A stretch of 53,604 bases of DNA from an uncultured Cryptobacterium sp. (GCA_958410215.1 CATYOF010000016.1:1-53604); one strand, 5' to 3'; shown: positions 25,930 through 34,212, counted from the stretch's first letter. The notes: a model not told the origin generated them from the letters alone. Made by a program: numbers and translations.

Positions 25930-26703
25930 TTATTCGGTTATTCCTCGCGTTTTCATCAATTCCACCCAAGAATGCGATGATAAGCATCCTCTATCCGCAT
26001 CTTCTTCTAGCTGTTCAAATTTTTCATAGGGCATGGTAAGCGTAAGTACATTCGCAGGAATTCTTCCCCTTTGTGAAATATCAAAAAATCCCATAACCAT
26101 TTTTGGATTTTCCTTACCACATTGGTTAAGCGCGTACACAATTTGCTGGCATGCCGCTCCAAAAGGAGCAATAGTTTCGAAAGCGCTCCCGGTTCTGTAA
26201 CCACCCATACTTACCAGAGCAGAAAGCTGATCAGGGTTAACAAACAGCACCACCAATTTTGGCTTCTCTTCCGCATCCCACCGATTCGCTGGTACAAACA
26301 CTACACTCTTCTGCTCAAATGGTCCAAAAGGCAGCGAGTCTTTCCACATTTGTACTACCTCAGGACTTTCAAAGAAGCGTTCGCCTTCAATCATATGCGG
26401 TGGTAATTTCACTTCTTCGCCCGCAGGCACATCATTAATTCCGCCAGAGAGCAAATACCGATAGCAATGATGTCGTCGATCAAACGCATCACCAAAACCC
26501 ACGCCTGTTGCGCCACCTGCGCAACCACACGTTTCATCGTCAATAACGATTTTCTTCCCACGTGCTGCCGCCATAAGCACATCAGCCACGCAATTTTTCT
26601 TGCCTGCTTTCATAGTTAAGGCGTCATCAGGCTTTTCATCAACATAAAACAGCCCTACCGGTTGCCACTCAAGATGAAGGAGATTTACCAATTTGAAATC
26701 CAT
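25930..26703 (-). CDS. DUF169-family protein
   Basis: The protein has 257 residues from ATG 26703 with AGGAG upstream; the frame can be extended to 26766 but then overlaps the MarR gene. It shows the DUF169 pattern: EWQPVGLFYVDEKPDD, a cysteine-containing DDETCGCAGGATGVGFG, VFVPANRW and a C-terminal RGRIPANVLTLTMPYEKF. Members are widespread in anaerobes and archaea and have no settled function; the cysteine cluster (KKNCVAD, CGC) suggests a metal or redox cofactor. The gene follows the MarR regulator after 16 bases and is surely co-transcribed with it, so it is a regulated target of that regulator. Confidence 0.85.
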   Translation of the reverse strand: MDFKLVNLLHLEWQPVGLFYVDEKPDDALTMKAGKKNCVADVLMAAARGKKIVIDDETCGCAGGATGVGFGDAFDRRHHCYRYLLSGGINDVPAGEEVKLPPHMIEGERFFESPEVVQMWKDSLPFGPFEQKSVVFVPANRWDAEEKPKLVVLFVNPDQLSALVSMGGYRTGSAFETIAPFGAACQQIVYALNQCGKENPKMVMGFFDISQRGRIPANVLTLTMPYEKFEQLEEDADRGCLSSHSWVELMKTRGITE

Positions 26704-26719
26704 AATCGCTCCTAGTGCC

Positions 26720-27205
26720 CTAATCGTCTTTGCCTTGAATTGCCAGCGCTTCTTCGCCAATAGCAAAGGCCCGTCCTGCCTCTGCCCCTAAATTATCGGT
26801 AATTTGAATTAAGACTCTATAGGCGGTCTTTATATCTTCTTCCGGAATATCCGCCAGAAATACCTTGTTTATTTCCACTGAAGCCTCATACAAATCATTG
26901 GCGATACTCTTTGCCTTTTCCGTTAAATACACTCGTCGTTTTCGAGAATCAACTTCATCCTGCATACGAGCAACAAAACCTTTTGCCTCCAAAGAGCGCA
27001 AAACGCGCGTAGTAAGAGCTTTGTCTACTCCAACCCATTCCGATAATTCATCTTGGTATAAACCATCCCCATGGCGAAGCGTCAATATAAAAGGAGCCTC
27101 CGAAGGAGCTAAGCCAAACGGAATAAACTGCTGCACCAAAGTCTCTCTAGATTTTCGATATATCAAAGACAGCACACGCGCAAAGTTGTACGAAGATTGA
27201 GACAT
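26720..27205 (-). CDS. MarR-family transcriptional regulator
   Basis: This MarR winged-helix repressor of 161 residues starts at ATG 27205 with AGGAAA upstream (a start at 27235 would place the operator inside the gene). The recognition helix and wing are seen in DELSEWVGVDKALTTRVLRSLEAKGFVAR, DEVDSRKRRVYLTEKAKSIA. It heads the unit with the DUF169 gene and is divergent from a pyridoxamine-oxidase-like gene. Two copies of the same palindrome lie in the 112-base intergenic space, one hard against this gene's ribosome site, so autorepression plus control of both directions is the expected arrangement. Confidence 0.9.
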   Translation of the reverse strand: MSQSSYNFARVLSLIYRKSRETLVQQFIPFGLAPSEAPFILTLRHGDGLYQDELSEWVGVDKALTTRVLRSLEAKGFVARMQDEVDSRKRRVYLTEKAKSIANDLYEASVEINKVFLADIPEEDIKTAYRVLIQITDNLGAEAGRAFAIGEEALAIQGKDD

Positions 27206-27217
27206 AGATTTCCTGAC

Positions 27218-27277
27218 TTTTAGTTGACCTATCAACTAAAAATAGTTTAATCTTTTATTTGTTGATAAGTCAACTAA
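27218..27277. promoter_or_regulatory. Two MarR-type operators
   Basis: Site 1 (27218-27241) has arms TTTTAGTTGA and TCAACTAAAA around CCTA, perfect over 10 bases. Site 2 (27258-27277) has TTTGTTGA and TCAACTAA around TAAG, one mismatch. The centres are 38 bases apart, and both sites lie between the divergent starts 27205 and 27318. Confidence 0.75.
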
Positions 27278-27317
27278 TTGCCCTACAACCCTTTGTACCC
27301 TTCAGTAAGGAGTAATC

Positions 27318-27731
27318 ATGAGCAAAGAACAATTCCAAGAAGCACTTGCAGCAGCGCCTTTTATTGCGCTCGCCTCTTCAGCAAACAATGTTCCCAATGT
27401 TCGCTTGATTGATACGTATTACGACAAAGAAAAGAATCTTCTTCTGTTCCCTACTTCTCGCAAAACTCCAAAGGTTGCAGAATTTGCCGAAAACCCTCAT
27501 GTTGCTTTCACTACAGCACCTAGCAAAGATGGTGCCGTCATTCGTGTACAGAACGCTGAAGTAAAAGAAACCACGATTACCCTTGACGAAATCAAGGATG
27601 CCCTTATTGCTAAACGAGCTCCTTTTGAACATTTGCTTGGTATGCTTTCCCAGGAACCCGTGGTATATCAAATTTGTTTTGACGAAGCGCTATTTACCTT
27701 CCGCGGACAAAAAGAAGTAATCACTTTCTAA
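27318..27731 (+). CDS. Pyridoxamine 5'-phosphate oxidase-like flavin-binding protein
   Basis: The 137-residue product has the split-barrel fold of the PNPOx-like family (pfam Putative_PNPOx): ALASSANNVPNVRLIDTYYDKEKNLLLFPTSRKTPKVAEFAENPHVAFTT. These small dimers bind FMN, F420 or haem and reduce or bind small molecules; true vitamin B6 oxidase is longer. It is divergent from the MarR-DUF169 unit with two operators between them and ends in a strong terminator, so it is a single-gene unit in the same small regulon. AAGGAG precedes the start at a good distance. The real substrate cannot be told from sequence. Confidence 0.85.
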   Translation: MSKEQFQEALAAAPFIALASSANNVPNVRLIDTYYDKEKNLLLFPTSRKTPKVAEFAENPHVAFTTAPSKDGAVIRVQNAEVKETTITLDEIKDALIAKRAPFEHLLGMLSQEPVVYQICFDEALFTFRGQKEVITF

Positions 27732-27774
27732 AGCGACATTTTCTATACTTCTCACTCAATTGAGTATTCGCTGC

Positions 27775-27817
27775 TGTCCGTGCTTGATTTTATTCATGCA
27801 CGGACAACGTTTTTTTT
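27775..27817 (+). terminator. Terminator of the PNPOx-like gene
   Basis: TGTCCGTGC (27775-27783) pairs with GCACGGACA (27798-27806), followed after ACG by eight T residues. A strong intrinsic terminator. Confidence 0.88.
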
Positions 27818-28032
27818 GCAAGAGAAAACAGTAATGTGTCTAAGAAGCGAAATGTCGGAAGTCACCCCTAGCAGAAGAGTCCTAAACTACACCTGACATA
27901 ACTCTATCAATTCGCAGATAAGTAGGCACCTAATCTGCCATAAATAAGCCTTGAGAAACAGTGGCAACAGATACGTAAAAGGACTAGACTGATCATTTGA
28001 TCTCCCGCAGCAAACAAAGGAAGCGACCCATT

Positions 28033-29211
28033 ATGACCGAATGGCTTATTAGGCATTTTGTAAAAGGCTATCAGTATAAAGATGACCCTAAAGTGCGCAC
28101 TGCTTATGGACAGTTCGCCGGTATAGTAGGAATTATCTGCAACGTTTTACTCTGTGCCGCAAAAGGCTTTATTGGGTTTTTGGCAGGTTCGGTTTCTATT
28201 ATTGCTGATGCGTTAAACAACCTATCCGATGCAGCAAGCAATGTTATTAGCTTACTGGGATTCAAGTTGGCCAGTAAACCAGCAGACCCCGAACACCCCT
28301 ATGGACATGGGCGTTATGAATATTTATCGGGCTTAGCTGTTGCCGTAATAATTGTTGTAATTGGTGTTGAGCTTATTCAGTCATCACTTGATAAAGTACT
28401 TAACCCCACTCCAACTGAATTTAATGCCATCGTTGCCATAATTCTTATTCTTTCTATTCTGGTAAAACTGTGGATGGCGGTGTTTAATCGCACCGTAGGT
28501 AAGCGCATTTCCTCTACCACCCTTGAAGCTACGGCGGTGGATTCGCGCAATGACGTCATAGCCACTGGCGTAGTACTTATTTGTGCCATTATTTCTAGCC
28601 AAACTGGCATTGACCTAGACGGCTGGGTTGGCATTGCGGTTGGCGTTTTCATTGTTTACAGCGGAATTCAGCTTATGCGCGAAACCATTAGTCCTTTACT
28701 AGGCAAGGCGGCAGAGCCCGAAGTAGTTGCTCATATTCAAAAGAAAATAATGAGTTACCCTGGCGTTTTGGGAACGCATGATTTAATGGTGCACGATTAC
28801 GGTCCAGGCCGTCAGTTTGCCAGCGCCCATGTGGAAATGGCCGCCGAAGCAGACCCTATGGAAAGCCACGACCTTATAGACAATATTGAACAGGACTTTA
28901 AAAACGACGAAGGCTTAATCGTTACCCTACATTACGACCCCATTGTTACCGATGACCCTGAAGTAAAAGATTTACGCAACCAAATAAATGAATTGGTTAA
29001 GTCCATCAATCCACAACTTTCCATTCATGATTTACGTACGGTACCTGGCCCCACGCATACCAATGTTATTTTCGACTGTGTTAAGCCTGCTGATTTTGAA
29101 TTGCCCGATGAAGAATTAAAACAGCGTATTTCCCAGATCGTTTCTGAAAAACATCCTGAAGCAATTTGCAAAATAACTATCGACCAAAGCTACATTAGCG
29201 CCCATCAATAA
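28033..29211 (+). CDS. Cation diffusion facilitator (CDF) metal exporter
   Basis: This inner-membrane antiporter of 392 residues exports divalent metals (Zn, Co, Fe or Mn) against protons. Six membrane segments are visible; the metal-binding pair in helix 2 is ADALNNLSDAASN (D-x3-D type) and that in helix 5 is ATAVDSRNDVIATG. HPYGHGRYE is the CDF signature loop. The cytosolic C-terminal domain of about 180 residues contains GVLGTHDLMVHDYGPGRQFASAHVEM and is longer than usual, with a second ferredoxin-like repeat. ATG 28033 follows AAAGGAAG. The metal specificity is uncertain. A short hairpin (27916-27940) lies in the 5' region; I see no known metal riboswitch. Confidence 0.9.
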   Translation: MTEWLIRHFVKGYQYKDDPKVRTAYGQFAGIVGIICNVLLCAAKGFIGFLAGSVSIIADALNNLSDAASNVISLLGFKLASKPADPEHPYGHGRYEYLSGLAVAVIIVVIGVELIQSSLDKVLNPTPTEFNAIVAIILILSILVKLWMAVFNRTVGKRISSTTLEATAVDSRNDVIATGVVLICAIISSQTGIDLDGWVGIAVGVFIVYSGIQLMRETISPLLGKAAEPEVVAHIQKKIMSYPGVLGTHDLMVHDYGPGRQFASAHVEMAAEADPMESHDLIDNIEQDFKNDEGLIVTLHYDPIVTDDPEVKDLRNQINELVKSINPQLSIHDLRTVPGPTHTNVIFDCVKPADFELPDEELKQRISQIVSEKHPEAICKITIDQSYISAHQ

Positions 29212-29230
29212 ATGCCCATAAGGCCTGCTA

Positions 29231-29320
29231 GCAAGCGTCAACAAATTGGTACGGATATTAAACCCTCTAGGACGCTTGCTTCTTTTCCCCGATATAACAA
29301 GAGGCCTGTTAGGCCTCTTG
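29231..29320. terminator. Two hairpins between convergent CDF and ATP-grasp genes
   Basis: GCAAGCGTC (29231-29239) pairs with GACGCTTGC (29271-29279), followed by TTCTTTTCC, which suits the plus strand. CAAGAGGCCT (29298-29307) pairs perfectly with AGGCCTCTTG (29311-29320) and can serve the minus strand, where TTGTTATA follows. Confidence 0.65.
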
Positions 29321-29394
29321 CATTAAACAATTAGATTAGCGTGCTAGCACCTCATAATTTGACCGTTCAAGCAACGCGAACCGTGTATCAAAAA

Positions 29395-30537
29395 CTAGGA
29401 TAGGAACTCTTGCAATGTCGAATGCAAAATGTAATCCGATTCTTCCATCCAGGCTTCGTCACTTGCTTCGGTAAACAACACGCCAAACGTGTTGTATTGC
29501 TTTGCATTCAGCTGGCGACAAGCCAGCACCTTTGAAAACTTCTGCTGAACAGCCTCATAATCAAACGAATAGGCATCGGGAAGCGCCGTGCCATCGGTGG
29601 ATAGCATAACCATGCTATAGCGCTTGCCTTCCTTGCCAGCTAATACGTCATCCCAATTTGGCTGTTCATTATGCAAATACATTTCATACGTTTTAAAACC
29701 ATACGCAAAATAAGAAAGATCCGTAGTGCACAAACCTGCAAAACGCATGGGATTAAACTCAATAGGAGTCACTACCCCACCATCACTCACACGAACCTCT
29801 ACGTGCACAGGGAAATTCTTAAACCCAAGCAATTCGTTACTTTTGACCAAAAAGTCCTTCATTGCCTGCATGTTGTCTTCAATAACCGCTTTGGAAGTGT
29901 AATATAGGCGGTCCGATACATCATCTGTACCAGCAAAGTCGTGCTTCAGGATATCAAGAATTACCGTTTCTCCTCGCTCATTGAAGTATGCATCGATAGC
30001 GTATTCTTCACCGTCCAAATAGCTCTCTACCAAAAAGTTCGTATTGTTCACCACGGTAGCGCCATACTGTTCGCTCCACGTATTAGAGTGCTCGCGAATG
30101 TCAGCGCAAGCTGCCTGCCAATCCTCAACAGAAAAAATGGGATAAATTCCCAAGCTGAAAAATCCTGTTGATGGCTTCAAAACTACGGGAAGGGTAAACG
30201 ATGAAGGGTCTACCTCTGCCAGCTGATCGACGCTATATTCTTCAAAAACGTAATCAGGGAACAGTGGCGCTAAGATACGGCGGCATTCTGCCTTGTCCTT
30301 GCAAAGCGTAATAGCACGTGCGGTTTCGGCATCACAATGCTGCTTAACTTCATCAAGATACGCTTCTGAAAACGCAATGATGCGCCCGTTAGCTGCCTCT
30401 AAGTTATCAATGATGTTAAGCTTCTTCCCTTCACTTACATAACGACGAGCAGAAGCGTTGTCAAAAATAGGTTCCTGAGTAGATTCCGCAAAAGCAAATA
30501 CTTCAGGAGAAATATAGGTATCGTCAAGCACGAGCAT
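29395..30537 (-). CDS. ATP-grasp ligase-like protein
   Basis: This 380-residue ATP-grasp protein starts at ATG 30537 with AAGGAA upstream. The central domain shows PVVLKPSTGFFSLGIY (ATP-binding lysine and glycine loop), FLVESYLDGEEYAIDAYF (adenine and hinge) and VTPIEFNPMRFAG (metal-binding glutamate and asparagine). ATP-grasp enzymes join a carboxylate to an amine or thiol through an acyl phosphate; the substrate here is unknown. The N-terminal 80 residues are not the usual pre-ATP-grasp domain that I recognise. It lies downstream of the helicase gene with a REP-like element between, and no biosynthetic partner is adjacent. Confidence 0.8.
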   Translation of the reverse strand: MLVLDDTYISPEVFAFAESTQEPIFDNASARRYVSEGKKLNIIDNLEAANGRIIAFSEAYLDEVKQHCDAETARAITLCKDKAECRRILAPLFPDYVFEEYSVDQLAEVDPSSFTLPVVLKPSTGFFSLGIYPIFSVEDWQAACADIREHSNTWSEQYGATVVNNTNFLVESYLDGEEYAIDAYFNERGETVILDILKHDFAGTDDVSDRLYYTSKAVIEDNMQAMKDFLVKSNELLGFKNFPVHVEVRVSDGGVVTPIEFNPMRFAGLCTTDLSYFAYGFKTYEMYLHNEQPNWDDVLAGKEGKRYSMVMLSTDGTALPDAYSFDYEAVQQKFSKVLACRQLNAKQYNTFGVLFTEASDEAWMEESDYILHSTLQEFLS

Positions 30538-30569
30538 GTGCAAATTCCTTTCTGTGACGTTCCAACCAT

Positions 30570-30652
30570 GTGACAAGCGCCCTGGATGGCGTCAGGCGGT
30601 CATTGCACCGCTTGAAACCACCCTGTCCAGTTGTCATATTCTCGTTTGTCAC
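30570..30652. repeat. Composite REP-like element after the helicase gene
   Basis: The outer ends GTGACAAGCG (30570-30579) and CGTTTGTCAC (30643-30652) are inverted with one mismatch. Inside are GCGGT and ACCGC, a small hairpin, and CCCTGTCCAGTTGTCA, almost the right half of the 2391-2417 unit. It begins 3 bases after the helicase stop codon and spans most of the gap to the next gene. Confidence 0.7.
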
Positions 30653-30655
30653 ATT

Positions 30656-32908
30656 CTAAGCGCGTTCCAATTTTACGCGAAAACTCAACGCACGCGCGGT
30701 AGGAAGAGAGTCAAACTGAATAACGTAAGCACGCTTTTCTCTGTCTATATCTAGGATTTCGCCTTCGCCAAACACCGAATGGACTACCCTGTCACCCAGA
30801 CTAAATTTAGGAGCTGCTGACATATCTACAATCCACCTATCCGTATAACCATAGGCGCTTCGTGCCTGTTGCATTTGCACTTCGCTCGGTGGATTAGAAA
30901 ACTCCAAAGTAGCCGGATCAATTTCAAGCAAAAAGCGAGAAGGATACCGAGGCATATTTTCGTGCCCCGTGCCTTCAGCTTCCGTCAAGTACAACCCATC
31001 CCGCGCACGCGTAAAAGCAACAAACGCCAGCCTGCGTTCTTCTTCCATAGCTTCAAAAGTCATGGTTTTACGCGAAGGCAAAATTCCTTCTGACATCGAG
31101 CATAAAAAAACATGAGGAAATTCAAGGCCTTTCGCCGAATGAATGGTCATCAGGCGCACCTTATCCTGCGCATCATCGAAGGCATCCAAATTAGAAAGAA
31201 GCGCCACTTGAGATAAGTACTGTTCTAGGGTTACTTCTTCTCCACACGTGGTTTCAAATTCATATATTGACTGCTTAAGTTCCGCAAGATTATCTAAACG
31301 TTCCTGTCCGCCTTCAGTGCGAAGTGCTTTTTCATAGCCACTTCCATTAAGCAGTGCCGAAAGCACTTCTGAAACAGGTCTGCCTTCATATGAATGACGA
31401 AATTCTTCTACGAGCGCAACAAATTCTTTCGCTTTCGTGCCCTTGAATATTTCGTTTTCGATAGTAAGCTGAAGTGCTTCATATAGTGAACAGCCACGGT
31501 TCTCTGCTTCTTCTCGCAAAAACGTCATACGACGCTTGCCCATATTGCGCTTAGGCATATTTACCACGCGCGCGAAAGAAAGGTCGTCCTGATAAGCAAT
31601 CATACGTAAGTAGGAAAGCGCATCCTTTACTTCCTTTCGTCCAAAAAAGGGCACCCCACTGTATATGGTATGAGGAATACGAGCCTTCAGAAACGCCTCT
31701 TCAATGGAGCGCGAAGCATAATGCGCACGATACAAAACAGCAATAGCCCGATACGGAACCCCTGCCTCATGAAGCGACTGTACGCCTTGGGCTATCCACT
31801 GCGCTTCTTCTGCCGAAGACTTAGCATGGCGCCATACCGTAGGACCATGATCTTTTCTAACCGCAACCAAGTCTTTCGGAATGCGTTCCTTGTTTTTCGC
31901 AATAAGCGAATTCGCCACATCAAGAACCTGCGGCACAGAACGATAATTTTCCAACATCATAACCGTATGGGTGTCCTGAAAACGCTCATCGAAATCAAGC
32001 AAATAGCGCACGTTTGCACCACGCCACGTATAGATAGTTTGATCGGGATCGCCCACCACAAAAAGATTCTTATGATACGCAGCAAGAACTTCCATGAGTT
32101 GATATTGAATGGCATCAATATCTTGGAATTCATCAACCATGATATATTCCAAACGCTGTTGCCATTTCAAGCGAATTTCTGGATTGCGCGCAAAAATGTA
32201 GAGCACAAACACCAAAAGATCGTTATAGTCCACCCCAAAGCATTTCTTCTCCTGGTAGAGATACCCATAAAAAATAATGTCATGGGGCTTTGTTGCTGCC
32301 CAATATTTTTTGTGTAGATCCTCGAGTGAAAGCGAAAGCATATCGCGATAGTATTCTGGTCGCTCTACAAGCTTTTGCATTTCAATCATGTCACGCGCTT
32401 GAGAAAACGTCATATTCCGCAAGGTAAGGCCGCGTTCTTCATAAATTATCTGAAGCATGGCATCAATATCGCCATTATCCAAAACAAGAAAACTTTTGGG
32501 ATATTGAATCTCATGCCCATCTTCGCGCAAAACCGAAACGCAAAACCCGTGGAACGTATTGATATAGCCCGTATCGTTACCGCCCGTTAGCTGTTTGATA
32601 CGATTGCGCATTTCATTTGCTGCTTTATTAGTGAAGGTAACACAGAGAATGTTTTCTGGAAGAATTCCTAGTTCATTTACCAAATAGGCAAAGCGCTCGG
32701 TAAGCGTGCGCGTTTTACCCGTGCCTGCACCAGCAATTACTCGCACATATCCTTCTGTGGTAGTAACTGCTTCAAGCTGCGCTGCGTTTAAACGCTGCTG
32801 AAACGATGAGTCATCACTGGATGAGGCATCCAGTGCATCAAAGGCCACTAGCCCTTGTTGATCAGCATTACCCATTTCGCAATTATGATTATCCGTACAT
32901 TCTTCCAT
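30656..32908 (-). CDS. pcrA: UvrD/PcrA/Rep-family DNA helicase
   Basis: This superfamily 1A 3'-5' helicase of 750 residues acts in repair and replication restart. Motifs in order: Q-motif LNAAQLEAVTTTEG, Walker A AGAGTGKT, VTFTNKAANEM, motif II VDEFQDID, motif III VVGDPDQTIYTWRGA, motif IV LENYRSVPQVL, and motifs V-VI RLMTIHSAKGLEFPHVFL and EERRLAFVAFTRARD. The C-terminus ends with a Tudor-like SH3 segment (FSLGDRVVHSVFGEGEILDID), typical of PcrA, which binds RNA polymerase. The N-terminal 35 residues are acidic and not conserved, and the start (32908 or 32875) is uncertain. The ATP-grasp gene follows. Confidence 0.93.
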   Translation of the reverse strand: MEECTDNHNCEMGNADQQGLVAFDALDASSSDDSSFQQRLNAAQLEAVTTTEGYVRVIAGAGTGKTRTLTERFAYLVNELGILPENILCVTFTNKAANEMRNRIKQLTGGNDTGYINTFHGFCVSVLREDGHEIQYPKSFLVLDNGDIDAMLQIIYEERGLTLRNMTFSQARDMIEMQKLVERPEYYRDMLSLSLEDLHKKYWAATKPHDIIFYGYLYQEKKCFGVDYNDLLVFVLYIFARNPEIRLKWQQRLEYIMVDEFQDIDAIQYQLMEVLAAYHKNLFVVGDPDQTIYTWRGANVRYLLDFDERFQDTHTVMMLENYRSVPQVLDVANSLIAKNKERIPKDLVAVRKDHGPTVWRHAKSSAEEAQWIAQGVQSLHEAGVPYRAIAVLYRAHYASRSIEEAFLKARIPHTIYSGVPFFGRKEVKDALSYLRMIAYQDDLSFARVVNMPKRNMGKRRMTFLREEAENRGCSLYEALQLTIENEIFKGTKAKEFVALVEEFRHSYEGRPVSEVLSALLNGSGYEKALRTEGGQERLDNLAELKQSIYEFETTCGEEVTLEQYLSQVALLSNLDAFDDAQDKVRLMTIHSAKGLEFPHVFLCSMSEGILPSRKTMTFEAMEEERRLAFVAFTRARDGLYLTEAEGTGHENMPRYPSRFLLEIDPATLEFSNPPSEVQMQQARSAYGYTDRWIVDMSAAPKFSLGDRVVHSVFGEGEILDIDREKRAYVIQFDSLPTARALSFRVKLERA

Positions 32909-33030
32909 GAAAAAGTCCAGTTACCAGTAGACATTTATATACAAAGAAAGCCTACCATAAATCGTACATTTGTTCTATTATTTATGCAAGCTAATGAGCG
33001 GATGGCTGCCTACCTGATCGGAGGTAAGTC

Positions 33031-33108
33031 ATGAATGATTTAATTCTAGTATTGGAATTACTTTGTTTAGTGCTGTTGCTGCTTTTGACGCATAGGCTCA
33101 TAAAGTAG
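33031..33108 (+). CDS. 25-residue hydrophobic peptide, candidate type I toxin
   Basis: ATG 33031 follows a strong GGAGGTAAG. The peptide begins MNDLILVLELLCL, continues through an almost unbroken run of leucine and valine, and ends with the charged THRLIK. One membrane helix flanked by an acidic start and a basic end is the usual form of type I toxins and of small holin-like peptides. A GC-rich hairpin starts three bases after the TAG stop. The ribosome site is inside a local hairpin and the mRNA ends are complementary, as in toxins kept silent until processed. I cannot name a family. It lies between pcrA and the thioesterase gene, unrelated to either. Confidence 0.6.
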   Translation: MNDLILVLELLCLVLLLLLTHRLIK

Positions 33109-33110
33109 CG

Positions 33111-33141
33111 CAGCCGCCCTACATGCTAAGGGGGGCGGCTG
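33111..33141. terminator. GC-rich hairpin after the small peptide
   Basis: CAGCCGCCC (33111-33119) pairs perfectly with GGGCGGCTG (33133-33141), loop of 13. On the plus strand GCCGTTTTC follows; on the minus strand CGCTACTTTA. It may end the peptide message or both converging transcripts. Confidence 0.6.
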
Positions 33142-33199
33142 GCCGTTTTCAGAAGTTTTCTAGCAGCCAAACCCTAGGCAGAGGGTGACCGCTCATTGG

Positions 33200-33316
33200 C
33201 TATTGTAACAAAAGGCGCATAGTTTTTACGATATATTTCACAAGATCCTTAATCGCCAAAACCCAACATCGCCCTGTTTCCTGTTCAACAGTTGTTGAGG
33301 TTTCGCATTCTTTCAT
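33200..33316 (-). CDS. Doubtful small open frame beside the toxin locus
   Basis: A 38-codon frame begins MKECETSTTVEQE and ends with a basic amphipathic stretch (KDLVKYIVKTMRLLLQ). A purine-rich but not convincing ribosome site precedes it, and starts at 33334 or 33388 are possible. Its last codons overlap the proposed antisense -10. I do not recognise it and include it because of its amphipathic end and its neighbour. Confidence 0.2.
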   Translation of the reverse strand: MKECETSTTVEQETGRCWVLAIKDLVKYIVKTMRLLLQ

Positions 33317-33474
33317 GTTTCTTTTCTTTTTCATTTCCCGCAAAGCGATAGTCCACTGGTATTCTTTCCTATACTGCATTTTCAGCAATTCGGCACTGCC
33401 TCCGTATACAGCTCGCGCACGTTACGCAGGCATGCTATGCAGGTGTTATCGCAATTACTACCATGAGGTTTTCA

Positions 33475-34212
33475 ATGACTATCGGATACGAACAAACTTA
33501 TCAGCTTCGCACGGGCGACTTTGACCGTTATGCCCATCTTCTTCCTTCTTCCATCTTGGATGTATTCCAAGATGTTGCAGGAGTTAATGCTGAGCAGGTA
33601 CCAGGCATGACTTGGAAAGAATTGACCGACGCTGGTTTGTTCTGGGTTGTAACGCGCATTAAATACGAAGTAATTGAAACGCCCCAACTTCACGAACAGG
33701 TAATTGCACGCACCTGGCCGCTAGCTCCTACGCGTCTAGGATTCCAACGCGAATACGCCATGCGCAAACTTGATGGAGCACCTTTAGTTAAGTGCAGCTC
33801 CGACTGGATTTTGATGGACTATAAAACTCGTAGCTTTGCTTCGGCTCGTGATTTCTATAACGGACCTCAGGATTTTTCTGAAGAAAAAGTATTCGAAAAG
33901 AAGCTTCGTAAAATCAAAACATTTGATCCGGAAGACGCGGGCGAAACTTTCCAAGTTCATTTCGTCGACATCGACATTAATGGGCATGTCAATAACTCAA
34001 AATACCCCAATTTCGTTATGAATTCCCTCAACCTCGGCGAAGACGAAACTATCAAAACGTTCCAAATTGATTATCGCCACGAACTGCGTGCAGGCAGCAC
34101 CGTGTGCATACATTCAAAGCGCGAAGGAAACGTTATAACATCCATGGGTATTTCTACTGAGGGAGAAACCGCTGGTGAATGTATGTTTGCCACCCAAATT
34201 GAACTAGCTTAG
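33475..34212 (+). CDS. Acyl-ACP thioesterase
   Basis: This double hotdog protein, 245 residues from ATG 33475 with GAGG upstream, hydrolyses acyl-ACP to free fatty acid. The C-terminal hotdog has the catalytic asparagine and histidine in VDIDINGHVNNSKYPNFV, as in bacterial acyl-ACP thioesterases (FatA/TE family), and the N-terminal hotdog carries DFDRYAHLLPSSILDVFQDVAG and WVVTRIKYEVIETP. It is cytosolic. No fatty-acid synthesis genes are adjacent. It may supply fatty acids for membrane tuning or export. Four codons upstream there is another in-frame ATG (33463), which lacks a good ribosome site. Confidence 0.9.
   Translation: MTIGYEQTYQLRTGDFDRYAHLLPSSILDVFQDVAGVNAEQVPGMTWKELTDAGLFWVVTRIKYEVIETPQLHEQVIARTWPLAPTRLGFQREYAMRKLDGAPLVKCSSDWILMDYKTRSFASARDFYNGPQDFSEEKVFEKKLRKIKTFDPEDAGETFQVHFVDIDINGHVNNSKYPNFVMNSLNLGEDETIKTFQIDYRHELRAGSTVCIHSKREGNVITSMGISTEGETAGECMFATQIELA

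Larger units (their letters stand above)
32989..33201 (+). ncRNA. Candidate type I toxin mRNA with complementary ends
   Basis: The segment begins AGCTAATGAGCGG (32989-33001) and ends CCGCTCATTGGCT (33189-33201). These pair over 13 bases with one U-G pair that exists only in the plus-strand RNA (the minus RNA would have A-C). A second match, CTGCCT (33006-33011) with AGGCAG, extends it. TATTAT at 32976-32981 would start a transcript at about 32988, right at the pairing end. Inside are a hairpin covering the ribosome site (TACCT with AGGTA, 33011-33026) and a 25-codon hydrophobic peptide. On the minus strand an extended -10, TGTTACAAT (33210-33202), would start an antisense RNA near 33195. An alternative reading is a small element with terminal inverted repeats. 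Confidence 0.55.

Noticed and set aside
27818..28032. Metal riboswitch (yybP-ykoY or NiCo type) before the CDF exporter
   Set aside because: Only a short hairpin at 27916-27940 is seen; the conserved motifs of those riboswitches are absent.
31670..32317. 215-codon plus-strand open frame inside the helicase gene
   Set aside because: Shadow of the PcrA frame; the sequence is rich in H, R, I and N as expected for a complement reading and lacks a ribosome site.
32989..33201. Transposon with 13-base terminal inverted repeats
   Set aside because: No target duplication at the flanks, and the U-G pair, hidden ribosome site and peptide are better explained as an RNA; kept only as an alternative.
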